64,000 nt of DNA from BOKV01 sp041739465 (lineage in GTDB: Bacteria; Pseudomonadota; Alphaproteobacteria; Rhizobiales; Rhizobiaceae): NCBI GenBank assembly GCA_041739465.1, contig JBGSNX010000034.1:1-64000 (forward strand), in the 5' to 3' direction. Below are positions 48,917 through 57,999 of this stretch, piece after piece. Below the pieces are notes generated by a model. That model saw only the letters and a program-made list of their open reading frames with translations, had not been told where the DNA came from and searched no databases. The first letter of the stretch is position 1. Every line of letters begins with the position of its first letter. The position numbers and the translations under genes are program-made.

Positions 48917-50272
48917 TCATCCCTCGTGCGATCCATCGCGCTTGCTGCCTCGCCGCGCCTTGCCAAAAGTCAGGCCGAGTTCAAGGGCATCGTGTCCAAA
49001 CTTGCCTCGAACACTGTCCATCGCCCGCTCGGCCTTGGCCCGTTTTTCCGCTTCTGCATCCACAAGATCATGCGGGTCGGCCCGGTCGTCTGGGGTCAGC
49101 GCACTGACGCCGATACCGAGCAGCCGAAACCGCGTTCCGTCGGTCTCGCGCTGCATCAGTTCCAGCCCGTGTCGAAAAATCCGGTCGGCAAGCTGGGTCG
49201 GGTCAGCCAATGAGCGGTTGCGGGTGCGGGCTTTGAAATCACTGGTTTTCATTTTCAAGACAATGGTTTGGCCAGCAATATGCGACTTCTTGAGCCGTGC
49301 TGAAACTTTCTCCGCCAGACGGCGCAGGATGGGTTTGAGTTCATCCAGCGCGCCGATGTCGGTGTCGAACGTGGTTTCGGCGCTGACGCTCTTGGCTTCG
49401 CTTTCCGGCTCGACAACCCGTTCGTCCAACCCGTACGAAAGGCGTGCCAGCCGCAGCCCCATGCTGCCATAGCGGCGCGCCAGATCGCTCTGGTCCATGT
49501 CCTGGACAGTTGAGAGCCCCGTGATGCCGTCGCGGGCCAGCAGCGCCTGTGTTGCCTTGCCAACACCCCAGACAATTGAAACCGGCTGCTTGCGCAGAAA
49601 CGCAACAGCTTCGTTTCGTCCAATGAGTGAAAAACCGCGCGGCTTTTCAAATTCGGAGGCCACCTTGGCGAGGAATTTGCAATAGGAAAGACCCACGGAA
49701 ACCGACAGGCCAAGTTCTGTCTCGACCTTTTTGGCGAAGGCGGCGAGCACTTCGACCGGTGGTGCCTTGTGCAGTCTTTGAGTGCCCGAAAGGTCTAAAA
49801 ATGCCTCGTCGATGGATATCGGTTCGACCAACGGCGTCAATTCGCGCATCATTTCGCGGATTTTACGCCCTTCGCGAATGTATTTCTCCATGTCCGGGCG
49901 GATGACGATGGCATCTGGGCAAGCTTCCAAAGCCTTGAACATCGGCATTGCGGAGCGGACCCCGCGCACCCGCGCGACGTAGCAAGCCGTGGAAACAACG
50001 CCGCGCCGCCCGCCGCCAATAATCACCGGCTTGTTGAAAAGCGCCGGGTTGTCACGCTTCTCTACAGAAGCATAAAAGGCGTCGCAATCGATGTGGGCGA
50101 TCGAGAGTTCATTCATTTCGCCGTGGCGAACAAGCCGCGGGCTGCCGCAATGCTGACAGCGACGGCTTTGCAGGGTGGAATGCGCGAGGCAGTCGCGGCA
50201 GAATGCCTGCTGGGAGGCGTTTTTTTGATCGTTGCCGCCAGTCCCCAGCGTCACTTCAAAAGCCGCCTGCAC
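48917..50272 (-). CDS. dinB: DNA polymerase IV with zinc-ribbon-like N-terminal extension
   Basis: Y-family translesion polymerase. The catalytic core begins at IAHIDCDAFYASVEKRD (metal-binding Asp, steric-gate region), with ACYVARVRGVRSAMPM, the catalytic SIDEAFLDL and HhH segments (VWGVGKATQALL), then the little-finger domain. The ~50 residues ahead have two CxxC pairs (CRDC and CQHC), a putative zinc ribbon seen in rhizobial relatives. Start uncertain: GTG at 50272 overlaps DUF3572 by 17 bases; GTG 50254 would not. I see no canonical C-terminal QxxLF clamp motif. Confidence 0.93.
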   Translation of the reverse strand: MQAAFEVTLGTGGNDQKNASQQAFCRDCLAHSTLQSRRCQHCGSPRLVRHGEMNELSIAHIDCDAFYASVEKRDNPALFNKPVIIGGGRRGVVSTACYVARVRGVRSAMPMFKALEACPDAIVIRPDMEKYIREGRKIREMMRELTPLVEPISIDEAFLDLSGTQRLHKAPPVEVLAAFAKKVETELGLSVSVGLSYCKFLAKVASEFEKPRGFSLIGRNEAVAFLRKQPVSIVWGVGKATQALLARDGITGLSTVQDMDQSDLARRYGSMGLRLARLSYGLDERVVEPESEAKSVSAETTFDTDIGALDELKPILRRLAEKVSARLKKSHIAGQTIVLKMKTSDFKARTRNRSLADPTQLADRIFRHGLELMQRETDGTRFRLLGIGVSALTPDDRADPHDLVDAEAEKRAKAERAMDSVRGKFGHDALELGLTFGKARRGSKRDGSHEG

Positions 50273-50528
50273 TTCTTGAAAGCGTTTCGCGCGCCTTCAG
50301 CACATCACGCGGGTCTATCCCGGCCGCTGTGGCAAAAGCCAGCAAAGAGGGCTCATTTCCCAGGAAATGGTCGAGCAAGCCAGACAGGAAGTCCGGGCTT
50401 TGCGCAGCCTCGCGCAACTCTTCAAGGCCAAGACCTGTCAACGCCAGAAACCTGCCCAGCTCCTCTTCGTCACCCGCAAGGTGCTGCAATGCCTTGATCG
50501 CCAACAATTCCGCTTCATCCTGGGTCAT
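50256..50528 (-). CDS. DUF3572 family protein
   Basis: A 90-residue helical protein of a family restricted to alphaproteobacteria: AELLAIKALQHLAGDEEELGRFL and FLSGLLDHFLGNEPSLLAFA are typical. ATG 50528 is the family start; an upstream extension is not conserved. It lies directly ahead of dinB, probably cotranscribed, and divergent from divK. Function unknown. Confidence 0.9.
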   Translation of the reverse strand: MTQDEAELLAIKALQHLAGDEEELGRFLALTGLGLEELREAAQSPDFLSGLLDHFLGNEPSLLAFATAAGIDPRDVLKARETLSRSAGGF

Positions 50529-50605
50529 TTGGGCACTCTTTCCATCAAAACGGCGCGCCTTGGCAATGTCGTTTGCCCGCCAGCGTTTGCGTTTCGTCAA
50601 CACAC

Positions 50606-50637
50606 TTTGATTAAACTTGACGCAAGACCAAATCAAA
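50606..50637. repeat. Inverted repeat in the DUF3572-divK intergenic region
   Basis: TTTGATT (50606-50612) and AATCAAA (50631-50637) are separated by 18 nt, within the 166-nt divergent region. A possible operator for either gene. Confidence 0.4.
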
Positions 50638-50694
50638 TGCGCCGTGAGGCTGTCACCCCTTTGTGCCAGCCATGCCCCGCACGGGAATGTGGAC

Positions 50695-51066
50695 ATGCAG
50701 AAATCCGTGATGATTGTTGAGGACAATGAACTCAACATGAAGCTCTTCAATGACCTGCTCGAAGCCAATGGCTATCGCACCATCAAGACGCGTAACGGCC
50801 TGGAAGCGCTCGATCTGGCTCGTCTCCACCGCCCCAATCTCATCCTGATGGACATCCAGTTGCCCGAAGTCTCAGGCCTTGAGGTGACCAAATGGCTCAA
50901 GGAAGACGATGAATTGCATGCCATTCCGGTAATTGCCGTCACTGCATTCGCCATGAAGGGTGATGAGGAACGCATTCGCCAGGGCGGCTGCGAAGCCTAC
51001 ATTTCGAAACCCATTTCCGTTGCCAAGTTTGTAGAGACTGTGAAGTCCTACATTGGCGATGCGTGA
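50695..51066 (+). CDS. divK: Single-domain response regulator DivK
   Basis: DivK controls DivJ/PleC and the CckA-CtrA pathway. The 123 residues are one receiver domain with VEDNELN (acidic pocket), phosphorylated Asp53 (LILMDIQLPEVSG), the TAFAMKGDE switch and Lys in YISKPIS. ATG 50695 fits the family length. pleD follows 15 nt later, the canonical divK-pleD operon. Confidence 0.96.
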   Translation: MQKSVMIVEDNELNMKLFNDLLEANGYRTIKTRNGLEALDLARLHRPNLILMDIQLPEVSGLEVTKWLKEDDELHAIPVIAVTAFAMKGDEERIRQGGCEAYISKPISVAKFVETVKSYIGDA

Positions 51067-51081
51067 GGAACCGGTAAAACC

Positions 51082-52452
51082 ATGACCGCCCGCATCCTTG
51101 TAGTTGATGACATCCATGCAAATGTGAAGCTTCTCGAAGCGCGGCTGATGGCCGAGTATTTCCAGGTGCTTGTAGCCCACAATGGTCGCGACGCTCTGCA
51201 AATCTGCGAGAACGGCCACGCCGACATGGTGCTTCTTGATGTCATGATGCCCGAAATGGACGGCTTTGAGGTCTGCACCCGGCTGAAAAACAATCCACGC
51301 ACCGCGCATCTGCCAATTGTAATGGTAACGGCACTTGACCAGCCCGAAGACCGGGTGAGGGGCCTTGAATGTGGAGCCGACGACTTCCTGACCAAACCGG
51401 TCAGCGACCTTGCCTTGATCACCCGCGTCAAAAGCCTTGTCCGGCTTAAAATGCTCACGGACGAACTGCGCTTGCGTGCATCCACCGGGCGCGACCTCGG
51501 CGTTGAGACCATGCTTGACCTTGCCGACAAGTCCAATGGCGCGAAGGCGAGGATACTTGTGGTGGACGACCGCCCGTCATCGTATGAGCGCATCGTCAAG
51601 TTTCTGGCGGTCGAGCATTCAGTTGTAGTTGTCCCTGATCCTCAGGAAGCACTTTTTCGTGCAGCCGAAGAGGATTTCGACACAGCAGTGATTTCGATGT
51701 CGCTGAACAATTTCGATTCGCTTCGCCTTTGCTCGCAACTGCGCTCGCTTGAGCGAACCCGCATGTTGCCATTGCTGGTGATTGCAGAAAACGACCAGGA
51801 AGCGGGGGTCATCCGTGCCCTCGACCTTGGCGTAAATGATTATGTTCGCCGCCCCATCGACCGCAATGAAATGCTCGCGCGCGTTCGCACGCAGGTCCGG
51901 CGCAAGCGCTACAATGAAAAGCTGCGCAGTTCGGTGCAGGCGACCATCGAAATGGCCGTCACCGACAGCCTGACAGGACTGAACAACCGCCGCTATTTTG
52001 ACAGCCATTTGCAGGGCATGTTCGAAAAATCTGCTGGTCGCGCCAAGCCGATCTCATTGGTCATGTGCGACATCGACCATTTCAAGGCAGTCAATGACGG
52101 TCATGGCCATGATGCGGGCGATGAAGTCATTCGCGAATTTGCCAAGCGCATCCGAAAATGTATCCGCAACATCGATCTTGCATGCCGGTTTGGCGGTGAG
52201 GAATTCGTGGTGGTCATGCCCGAATCCGACGTGGCAATGGCCAAGCTGGTTGCCGAGCGCATCCGGGTGGAAGTTGCCTCCCATCCCTTCATCGTTGGCG
52301 GAAAGGCAGCCTTGCCGATAACAGTCAGCCTTGGCGTTTCCTGCATCGAAAGCGAAGGCGATACGCCGGAAAAACTGCTCAAACGCGCTGATGTGGCGCT
52401 TTACCATGCCAAGCGCAGCGGCAGAAACCGGGTTTACACCGAAGCCGCCTGA
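51082..52452 (+). CDS. pleD: Diguanylate cyclase response regulator PleD
   Basis: Makes cyclic di-GMP at the developing pole. 456 residues: receiver 1 with Asp53 (LLDVMMPEMDG), a degenerate receiver 2 (from ARILVVDDRPSS), then a GGDEF domain with GGEEF at 371-375 and the inhibitory I-site RNID at 362-365. All catalytic features of an active, product-inhibited cyclase are present. Cotranscribed with divK. Confidence 0.97.
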   Translation: MTARILVVDDIHANVKLLEARLMAEYFQVLVAHNGRDALQICENGHADMVLLDVMMPEMDGFEVCTRLKNNPRTAHLPIVMVTALDQPEDRVRGLECGADDFLTKPVSDLALITRVKSLVRLKMLTDELRLRASTGRDLGVETMLDLADKSNGAKARILVVDDRPSSYERIVKFLAVEHSVVVVPDPQEALFRAAEEDFDTAVISMSLNNFDSLRLCSQLRSLERTRMLPLLVIAENDQEAGVIRALDLGVNDYVRRPIDRNEMLARVRTQVRRKRYNEKLRSSVQATIEMAVTDSLTGLNNRRYFDSHLQGMFEKSAGRAKPISLVMCDIDHFKAVNDGHGHDAGDEVIREFAKRIRKCIRNIDLACRFGGEEFVVVMPESDVAMAKLVAERIRVEVASHPFIVGGKAALPITVSLGVSCIESEGDTPEKLLKRADVALYHAKRSGRNRVYTEAA

Positions 52453-52790
52453 TTGCCCGGTGGCGCCGCAAACCATTTCCGGTTACCACAAACATGCACC
52501 ATGCGCGCTAACCATGCCAACGGTTGGGGCGCTGCCATGGTTTCCAAACGATTGATTTCAGACCGATGTTGCGCCAGTTTCCGCCCGTCCGGACGGCAAC
52601 GGCAAACCACTTGTGGCTGCTTGCACCGTCCTGCAAATACCCTGCAGGTTTCAGGTCCGCCGCATCTCCTGTGCCGCAGGGTTCGTCGGCCGGTGTTTGG
52701 CAATCATGGCATCCTCGTTCCATGGCCAAATTGCCGGCCGGCTCTTCAATCCAGCTGGTTTCCCCTGAAAAACAGACCGCTCATGTCATG
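52453..52790. other. Intergenic region without a recognised gene
   Basis: The 338 nt between pleD and the rpmG terminator contain short open frames on both strands, but none has a ribosome binding site or a recognisable product. I see no RNA gene, repeat or terminator for pleD here. Confidence 0.5.
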
Positions 52791-52818
52791 AAAAAAGCCG
52801 CCTGTTTGGCGGCTTTTG
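52791..52818 (-). terminator. Intrinsic terminator of rpmG
   Basis: On the minus strand AAAAGCCGCC, loop AAACA, GGCGGCTTTTTT: a strong stem with a six-T run about 45 nt after the rpmG stop. Confidence 0.88.
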
Positions 52819-52860
52819 TGCTCGTTGCAAACCCATGGCCGGCAAGGCCAGGTACGACGA

Positions 52861-53028
52861 TTACTTGATCTTTGTTTCCTTGAAAGCGACGTGCTTGCGT
52901 ACGACCGGATCGTATTTGCTCATCGACATTTTTTCGGTCTTGGTGCGGCTGTTCTTCGTGGTCACGTAGAAAAAGCCGGTGCCGGCGGTGCTTTCGAGCT
53001 TGATCTTGATGGTGGCTGCCTTGGCCAT
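52861..53028 (-). CDS. rpmG: 50S ribosomal protein L33
   Basis: A 55-residue L33 without zinc-binding cysteines: MAKAATIKIKLESTAGTGFF, VTTKNSRTKTEKM and KYDPVVRKHVAFKETKIK are typical. ATG 53028 is chosen; in-frame codons further up are not conserved. It ends the topA-rnr-side block and has its own terminator. Confidence 0.96.
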   Translation of the reverse strand: MAKAATIKIKLESTAGTGFFYVTTKNSRTKTEKMSMSKYDPVVRKHVAFKETKIK

Positions 53029-53228
53029 TTCTTTTTTCCTGCTGCTTGGCCGTCGGTCAAAGCCGAACCTTGCCATTCTTCGTGGATGTCTGGATCAAAC
53101 GGTGCACTGGCATCGCGGCAACAGTGCAACGGGCTTCGCAAGCGAAACCGGTGATTGGCGCGCAAACTACGCATGCACGCCTGTTTGTCAAGGTGTGTGT
53201 CCCAACCCGCGTGAAAACCCTTGCAGGT

Positions 53229-54419
53229 TCAGTTGCGCGTGCGGTTTCTTCGGGCCAGCACCAGAACAAGATACGCCACAAACATGCCGCTCAAGGCCAC
53301 CGCAAAACCGTGCGGATCCCAGATGTCCATGCTGATTCCAGCGATTTGCGGGCCGATCACCATTCCGATTGCGTAGCAAAGGATGAAAGCCGCATTGGCC
53401 TGCGCCAGGTCCGGGCCTTTCAGCCTGGCACCAAGATGCGCAAGCCCGACAGTGTACATGCCGGTGGTCACGCCGCCCCAAACAAACAGGCCGGCAATCA
53501 GCAATGGCGGGTGATTGACCGCGTATGGCAGGATGGCAACTCCCACCGCACCGGTCAGGGCGCATCCAAACAGCAGCCAGCGCCTGTCTTTGAGCCGGTC
53601 TGAAATCAGCCCAAGCGGCAATTGCAGTGCGACATTGCCAAATGCCAGGACCATCAAAAGCAGGGCAACCTGCGTTTCGCCATAGCCGGTGCGCGCGCCG
53701 TAAACCGGGAACAGTGCAAGCCCGGCCTGTTCCACCGCGCCGAACACGAATGCAGCCCCGGTCGCCAGCGGTACAATCCAGATGTAGCGCGTGACAGAGC
53801 GCGATGCGGGCTCCTGTCCGGTATGCGGTTGGCGGTTGCGCGCCAGCAATGCAGGTATTGTCGAGGCAAGGATGATGCACGCGCCGGTGACGAACGGCAT
53901 GAAGTCTCGCGTTCCCATGCCTGCCAGCAGGGCAGGCCCGGTTGCAAAGCCGAGCGAAAGCACACTGCCGTAGATCCCAAGGGTCAAGCCCCGGCGATTC
54001 TCGGGTGCTGAGACATTGATCCAGTATTCACTGAGAATGAAGGAGGCTGTTATGGCACCGTGGAACGAGATGCGCAGGGCAAACCACGCCCAGATTGAGG
54101 GAAAGAAGAAAAAGCCCATCAGGCTGGCTGCGCTGACAATGGCTGCAAGTACGAGCGTGTTCACAAGCCCGATGCGCCTTGCCAGCGGATTGACGAACGG
54201 TACCGTGATGATCGAGGCGATGCCCGCCATTGCGGTATTTGCGCCAATCAAGGTCGAGGAATAGCCGCGCTGTTCCATCAGGAACGAAAGCAACGGAAAA
54301 GACAGGCCGACCGCGACGCCAACAGCCGAAATCGTGGCAATAGCCGCAGCCGCACCCCAATAATCGACCTTGTCAGGCCGCTTTACATCCATTCCAAAGG
54401 CGTCTTCGGCAGGCTTCAT
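53229..54419 (-). CDS. Major facilitator superfamily transporter
   Basis: A 396-residue MFS protein with 12 predicted membrane segments. MFS-type loops are visible as NPLARRIGL and ENRRGLTLGIYG between helices in the N-half and LGLISDRLKDRRWLLFG in the C-half. The overall sequence resembles the YcaD/MFS_1 group in rhizobial rpmG neighbourhoods. Substrate unknown. A Met nine codons later (54392) is an alternative start. Confidence 0.9.
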   Translation of the reverse strand: MKPAEDAFGMDVKRPDKVDYWGAAAAIATISAVGVAVGLSFPLLSFLMEQRGYSSTLIGANTAMAGIASIITVPFVNPLARRIGLVNTLVLAAIVSAASLMGFFFFPSIWAWFALRISFHGAITASFILSEYWINVSAPENRRGLTLGIYGSVLSLGFATGPALLAGMGTRDFMPFVTGACIILASTIPALLARNRQPHTGQEPASRSVTRYIWIVPLATGAAFVFGAVEQAGLALFPVYGARTGYGETQVALLLMVLAFGNVALQLPLGLISDRLKDRRWLLFGCALTGAVGVAILPYAVNHPPLLIAGLFVWGGVTTGMYTVGLAHLGARLKGPDLAQANAAFILCYAIGMVIGPQIAGISMDIWDPHGFAVALSGMFVAYLVLVLARRNRTRN

Positions 54420-54465
54420 GCAATTCTCCGCAACCAGTCAGCCTTGTATCGCCAATTTTCCAAGC

Positions 54466-55269
54466 TCATGCCTTCATGCTTTTGCGAAACTGCCGGTTGA
54501 TCGACTGATAAAACGGGGCGGGATGCGATGGGTCAAGCTCTGGATCACGCTCCAGTCTTTGCAACAGTTCGACGAGCATGACACGCGTTATTTCCCGTGT
54601 GCCTGCCTGAAGCGCATCTTGTGGCCGGATCCATTGTAATTCTTCCAACTCCCCGCTGGGCAGGAAACCCGTTGGCGGGGTGTAGGCGATCCGCTCTTCT
54701 GTTGTGACAAAGAACCAGGTGTCGAACCGGCGCGGCGGGCCGGGCGGGGTGATTGCCCTTGCCATGACGCTCAAGCCTGAAAGGCCGGGCAACACGCCAT
54801 GTTCGCTGAATGCCTCCCAGCCTTGCGGCATGGCGCGCGCCGATGACCTTGTTCCCATCAGCAGACCTGATTCCTCGGCAAGTTCGCGGATCGCGGCCAT
54901 GGCCAGCGCCCTTGCGCCACGAACGCTTTTGGGCCCACGCATGTGCGCAAAAAGCAGCCGGGCGGTTTGCGGGGCCATTTCATCGAACGAGGGAATGATG
55001 CCGTCAGTCTTGTCCACCGATCCGCCAGGAAAGACGAGTGCTCCGGGCATGAATTTGAGCGAGTGGTGGCGCTTGCCCATCAGCACCCGCAAATCCGCGC
55101 CTTCCTTGCGAACGATCACCAGCGTCGAGGCGTTGCGCGGGCGGATACCGCCAACGCCCGAACGCGTGGGCGAATCCGTCATTCGCGGTGAAGGCGAGGA
55201 AATCATCGCCTCTATGCGCGAAAACTCGTTCGCCAGATCACTTGCAAGGTTTGGCTTTTCAGTCGTCAT
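54466..55269 (-). CDS. NUDIX hydrolase
   Basis: A 267-residue protein with a NUDIX fold. Strands STLVIVRKEGADLRVLMGKR and MPGALVFPGGSVDKTDG lead to the Nudix helix, where RELAEESGLL supplies the metal-binding Glu residues; a ~35-residue insert separates it from the GG loop, as in the rhizobial/NUDT19-like group. It overlaps DUF983 by 11 bases and is the last gene of the topA-rnr-DUF983-NUDIX set. Substrate unknown. Confidence 0.88.
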   Translation of the reverse strand: MTTEKPNLASDLANEFSRIEAMISSPSPRMTDSPTRSGVGGIRPRNASTLVIVRKEGADLRVLMGKRHHSLKFMPGALVFPGGSVDKTDGIIPSFDEMAPQTARLLFAHMRGPKSVRGARALAMAAIRELAEESGLLMGTRSSARAMPQGWEAFSEHGVLPGLSGLSVMARAITPPGPPRRFDTWFFVTTEERIAYTPPTGFLPSGELEELQWIRPQDALQAGTREITRVMLVELLQRLERDPELDPSHPAPFYQSINRQFRKSMKA

Positions 55270-55687
55270 GCCCGCCAAAGCCATGCATGCGAAGGGCCCA
55301 TTGCGCGCCGACCACCGCACCCTTGAGGGGGCGCATCAACAAGATTGAGACTGCGACGGCAATTGAGGCGGTCAAAACAGTCAAACCCCACATAGGCAGG
55401 AATTCGCTGTCGAGAAACAGCATCATCGAGCCGACTACCACATGGCCTGTAAGGAAGATATTGAGGTAAATCGGCAAGTCATCGGCGCGTTGATGACTGA
55501 AATCCTCGCCGCAAGCAGCGCAATTTGCTTCAACGGCCAGAAACTTCGAGAAAATTCGGCCATTGGCGCAATTGGGGCAAGTGCCGAGCGCCCCGCGAAG
55601 CATGGCCTGGCCAAGTGGCCGTTTGGGAAGCAGGTCTTGTGCATCGCCAAACTGTCTCACCTGCGCCTGTTCAAACTTTGCATTCAT
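55259..55687 (-). CDS. DUF983 zinc-ribbon membrane protein
   Basis: 142 residues: a zinc ribbon (CPNC and CAAC) followed by two membrane segments (NIFLTGHVVVGSMMLF, GLTVLTASIAVAVSILLM). Motif ADDLPIYLNIF is typical. The family is usually next to rnr in alphaproteobacteria. Function unknown. Overlaps the NUDIX gene start. Confidence 0.9.
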   Translation of the reverse strand: MNAKFEQAQVRQFGDAQDLLPKRPLGQAMLRGALGTCPNCANGRIFSKFLAVEANCAACGEDFSHQRADDLPIYLNIFLTGHVVVGSMMLFLDSEFLPMWGLTVLTASIAVAVSILLMRPLKGAVVGAQWALRMHGFGGHDD

Positions 55688-55704
55688 GATGTTTCTCCAA
55701 ATTC

Positions 55705-57999
55705 TCAGCGAGGCCGGTGTTTCGCCGAACTGTTGTTGCGTCCGCGCCGTTGGCGCTCGTTTGTCGGCCGGCTGCGCATCGAGCGCTTTCCAGCGCTGCC
55801 TTTGCTCAGCATTTCAAATCGCAAGGCTCCCGCCACCGGCGCCGCCTCAACCAGCTTCACCTCGACCTTTTGCCCCATCTGGTAATTGCTCCCGCTGTCC
55901 TCGCCGGAAATCAGGTGCTGGCTTTCGTCGTAGCGAAAATACTCGTCACCGATCATCGATATGGGAATGAACCCGTCGGCGCCAGTGTCGTCCAGCGTGA
56001 CAAACAGCCCCGCCCTGGTGACCCCGTTGATGCGACCTGAAAACGTCTCACCGATCTTTTCGCTCATGAATCCGGCGACAAGACGGTCAATGGTCTCGCG
56101 TTCTGCCTGCATTGCCCGGCGCTCGGTTATCGAAATGTCGGTCGCAATCACTTCCAGCATGGCTTCCTGTTCGGGTGTGATTGCGCCAGCACCAAGGCCA
56201 AGTGCCCCGATCAGGGCCCGATGCACGATCAAATCTGCATAACGGCGGATCGGTGAGGTAAAGTGCGCATACCGCAGCAGATTGAGGCCGAAATGGCCAA
56301 TGTTGGCCGGATTGTACTCGGCTTGACTCTGCGAGCGCAGCACCACCTGGTTGACCAATTCCTCCCGGTCCGAGCCTGAAACCTGCGCAAGGATTCCATT
56401 GAACTGCGAAGCGCGCATGTTGCCGGAGCGGGCCAGTTGTATGTTGAGCGAGCGCAGGAATTCACGCAACGCTTCCAGCTTGGACAGGTTGGGGGCATCG
56501 TGAATCCGGTAGATCAGCCGCTGCTTTTTTTGCTCAAGCGTTTCAGCTGCTGCGACATTGGCCTGGATCATGAATTCTTCGACCAGCTTGTGCGCATCTA
56601 GCCGCTCCGGAATGATCACCCGGTCCACGGTTCCGTCTGGTTTTAGCAAGATCTTGCGTTCGGGCAGATCAAGTTCCAGCGGACCACGAGCCTCGCGACC
56701 CCGTTTGAGGCAGGCATAGGCCTGCCAAAGCGGCTTGAGGATCGGGTCAAGCGCATCGCGCGCCTTGTCGCTGCCCGCACCATCAATGGCCGCCTGCGCG
56801 TCGGCGTAGGCGAGCTTTGCATGGCTGCGCATCAGGATACGGTGAAACTCGTGCCGGCGCTTGCGACCGTCAGCAGCAAACCACATGCGCACGGCAAGGG
56901 CAGGGCGGTCTTCATTCTCCTTGAGCGAACACAAATCATTGGAAATGCGCTCGGGCAGCATGGGCACCACGCGGTCGGGGAAATATACCGAATTGCCGCG
57001 CTTGAGCGCTTCAAAGTCCAGCGGCGTTCCGGGCCGCACATACCAACCAACATCGGCGATGGCGACCGTGACCACATGGCCGGTCGGATCTTCAGGGTCA
57101 GCCATCGCATGGATCGCGTCGTCATGGTCCTTGGCATCGGGCGGATCAATGGTGATCAGCGGCAGCGAGCGCCAATCCTCATGCGGCAGTTTTTGCGATG
57201 AATGGACAGGTTTGGCGTCTGCCGCGTCTGCCAACACGGCATCGGGGAATACATGCGGTATCGCGTTGACGTGGATGGCGATCATCGAGACCGCCTTTTC
57301 ACTCTTCAATGATCCCAGCACCCTGATAACGCTGCCATGCTTGAGGCCGTGCCTGCCGATCGCGCTGACTTGCACCTCAACCAGGTCGCCGTCGACCGCC
57401 GTGCCAAGGCCTTGTGCGTCAAGGATGACTTCGTCCTGGCGTTTGCGGACTGGTTCCAGCCGGATTTCATTCCCGGTGCGCCGCACCACACCCAGGACAG
57501 CATCCTTGCGCTTGTCCAGAAGTTTGAGTACCCGCGCCATCTGAGGGCCGCCACGCCGCCGCTGGTCGTGGTCACGGTCGGTTTTTGCAAGAACCCGGTC
57601 ACCAACCCCGGCGATGACGTCATTTCGTCCCTTTGGCTGGCGAATGGCGATGACTGGCACCTTGCCGTCCTCTGCCTCGTTCCAGTTGACCGGTCGCGCC
57701 AGAAGTCCACCATCGCGATCACGCGAAACGATGTCGAGCACCAGGGTTGAAGGCAACTCGCCCGGCTGTTCCAGCCGCTTGCCCTTTTTCTTGATCTCAC
57801 CATCCAGCGCCATTTGCGCAAGCAGCGCCTTCAACGCAATGCGGTCTTCGCCCTTGATGCCGAACGCCCTTGCAATCTCGCGTTTTCCGGCAGTTCCGGG
57901 GTTTTCTGACAAATAGGTCAAAATGGCTTCGCGGTCCGGCATCGGGACCACACCACCAGTCCGCTTCATGCTTTTTGGATCGCCGGGCCTTCGTGCCAT
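55705..57999 (-). CDS. rnr: Ribonuclease R
   Basis: 3'-5' exoribonuclease that degrades structured RNA. 764 residues: an N-terminal winged-helix region, cold-shock domains, the RNB catalytic domain with TIDPPDAKDHDDAI (metal-binding Asp cluster) and NLLRYAHFTSPIRRYADLIVH (in two parts), an S1 domain (FSGRINGVTRAGLFVTLDDTG) and a basic tail. The start codon touches the topA stop with no gap. Confidence 0.96.
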   Translation of the reverse strand: MARRPGDPKSMKRTGGVVPMPDREAILTYLSENPGTAGKREIARAFGIKGEDRIALKALLAQMALDGEIKKKGKRLEQPGELPSTLVLDIVSRDRDGGLLARPVNWNEAEDGKVPVIAIRQPKGRNDVIAGVGDRVLAKTDRDHDQRRRGGPQMARVLKLLDKRKDAVLGVVRRTGNEIRLEPVRKRQDEVILDAQGLGTAVDGDLVEVQVSAIGRHGLKHGSVIRVLGSLKSEKAVSMIAIHVNAIPHVFPDAVLADAADAKPVHSSQKLPHEDWRSLPLITIDPPDAKDHDDAIHAMADPEDPTGHVVTVAIADVGWYVRPGTPLDFEALKRGNSVYFPDRVVPMLPERISNDLCSLKENEDRPALAVRMWFAADGRKRRHEFHRILMRSHAKLAYADAQAAIDGAGSDKARDALDPILKPLWQAYACLKRGREARGPLELDLPERKILLKPDGTVDRVIIPERLDAHKLVEEFMIQANVAAAETLEQKKQRLIYRIHDAPNLSKLEALREFLRSLNIQLARSGNMRASQFNGILAQVSGSDREELVNQVVLRSQSQAEYNPANIGHFGLNLLRYAHFTSPIRRYADLIVHRALIGALGLGAGAITPEQEAMLEVIATDISITERRAMQAERETIDRLVAGFMSEKIGETFSGRINGVTRAGLFVTLDDTGADGFIPISMIGDEYFRYDESQHLISGEDSGSNYQMGQKVEVKLVEAAPVAGALRFEMLSKGSAGKRSMRSRPTNERQRRGRNNSSAKHRPR

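Noticed and set aside
52453..52790. Short open frames after pleD on both strands
   Set aside because: No ribosome binding site, no recognisable product, and unusual residue composition.
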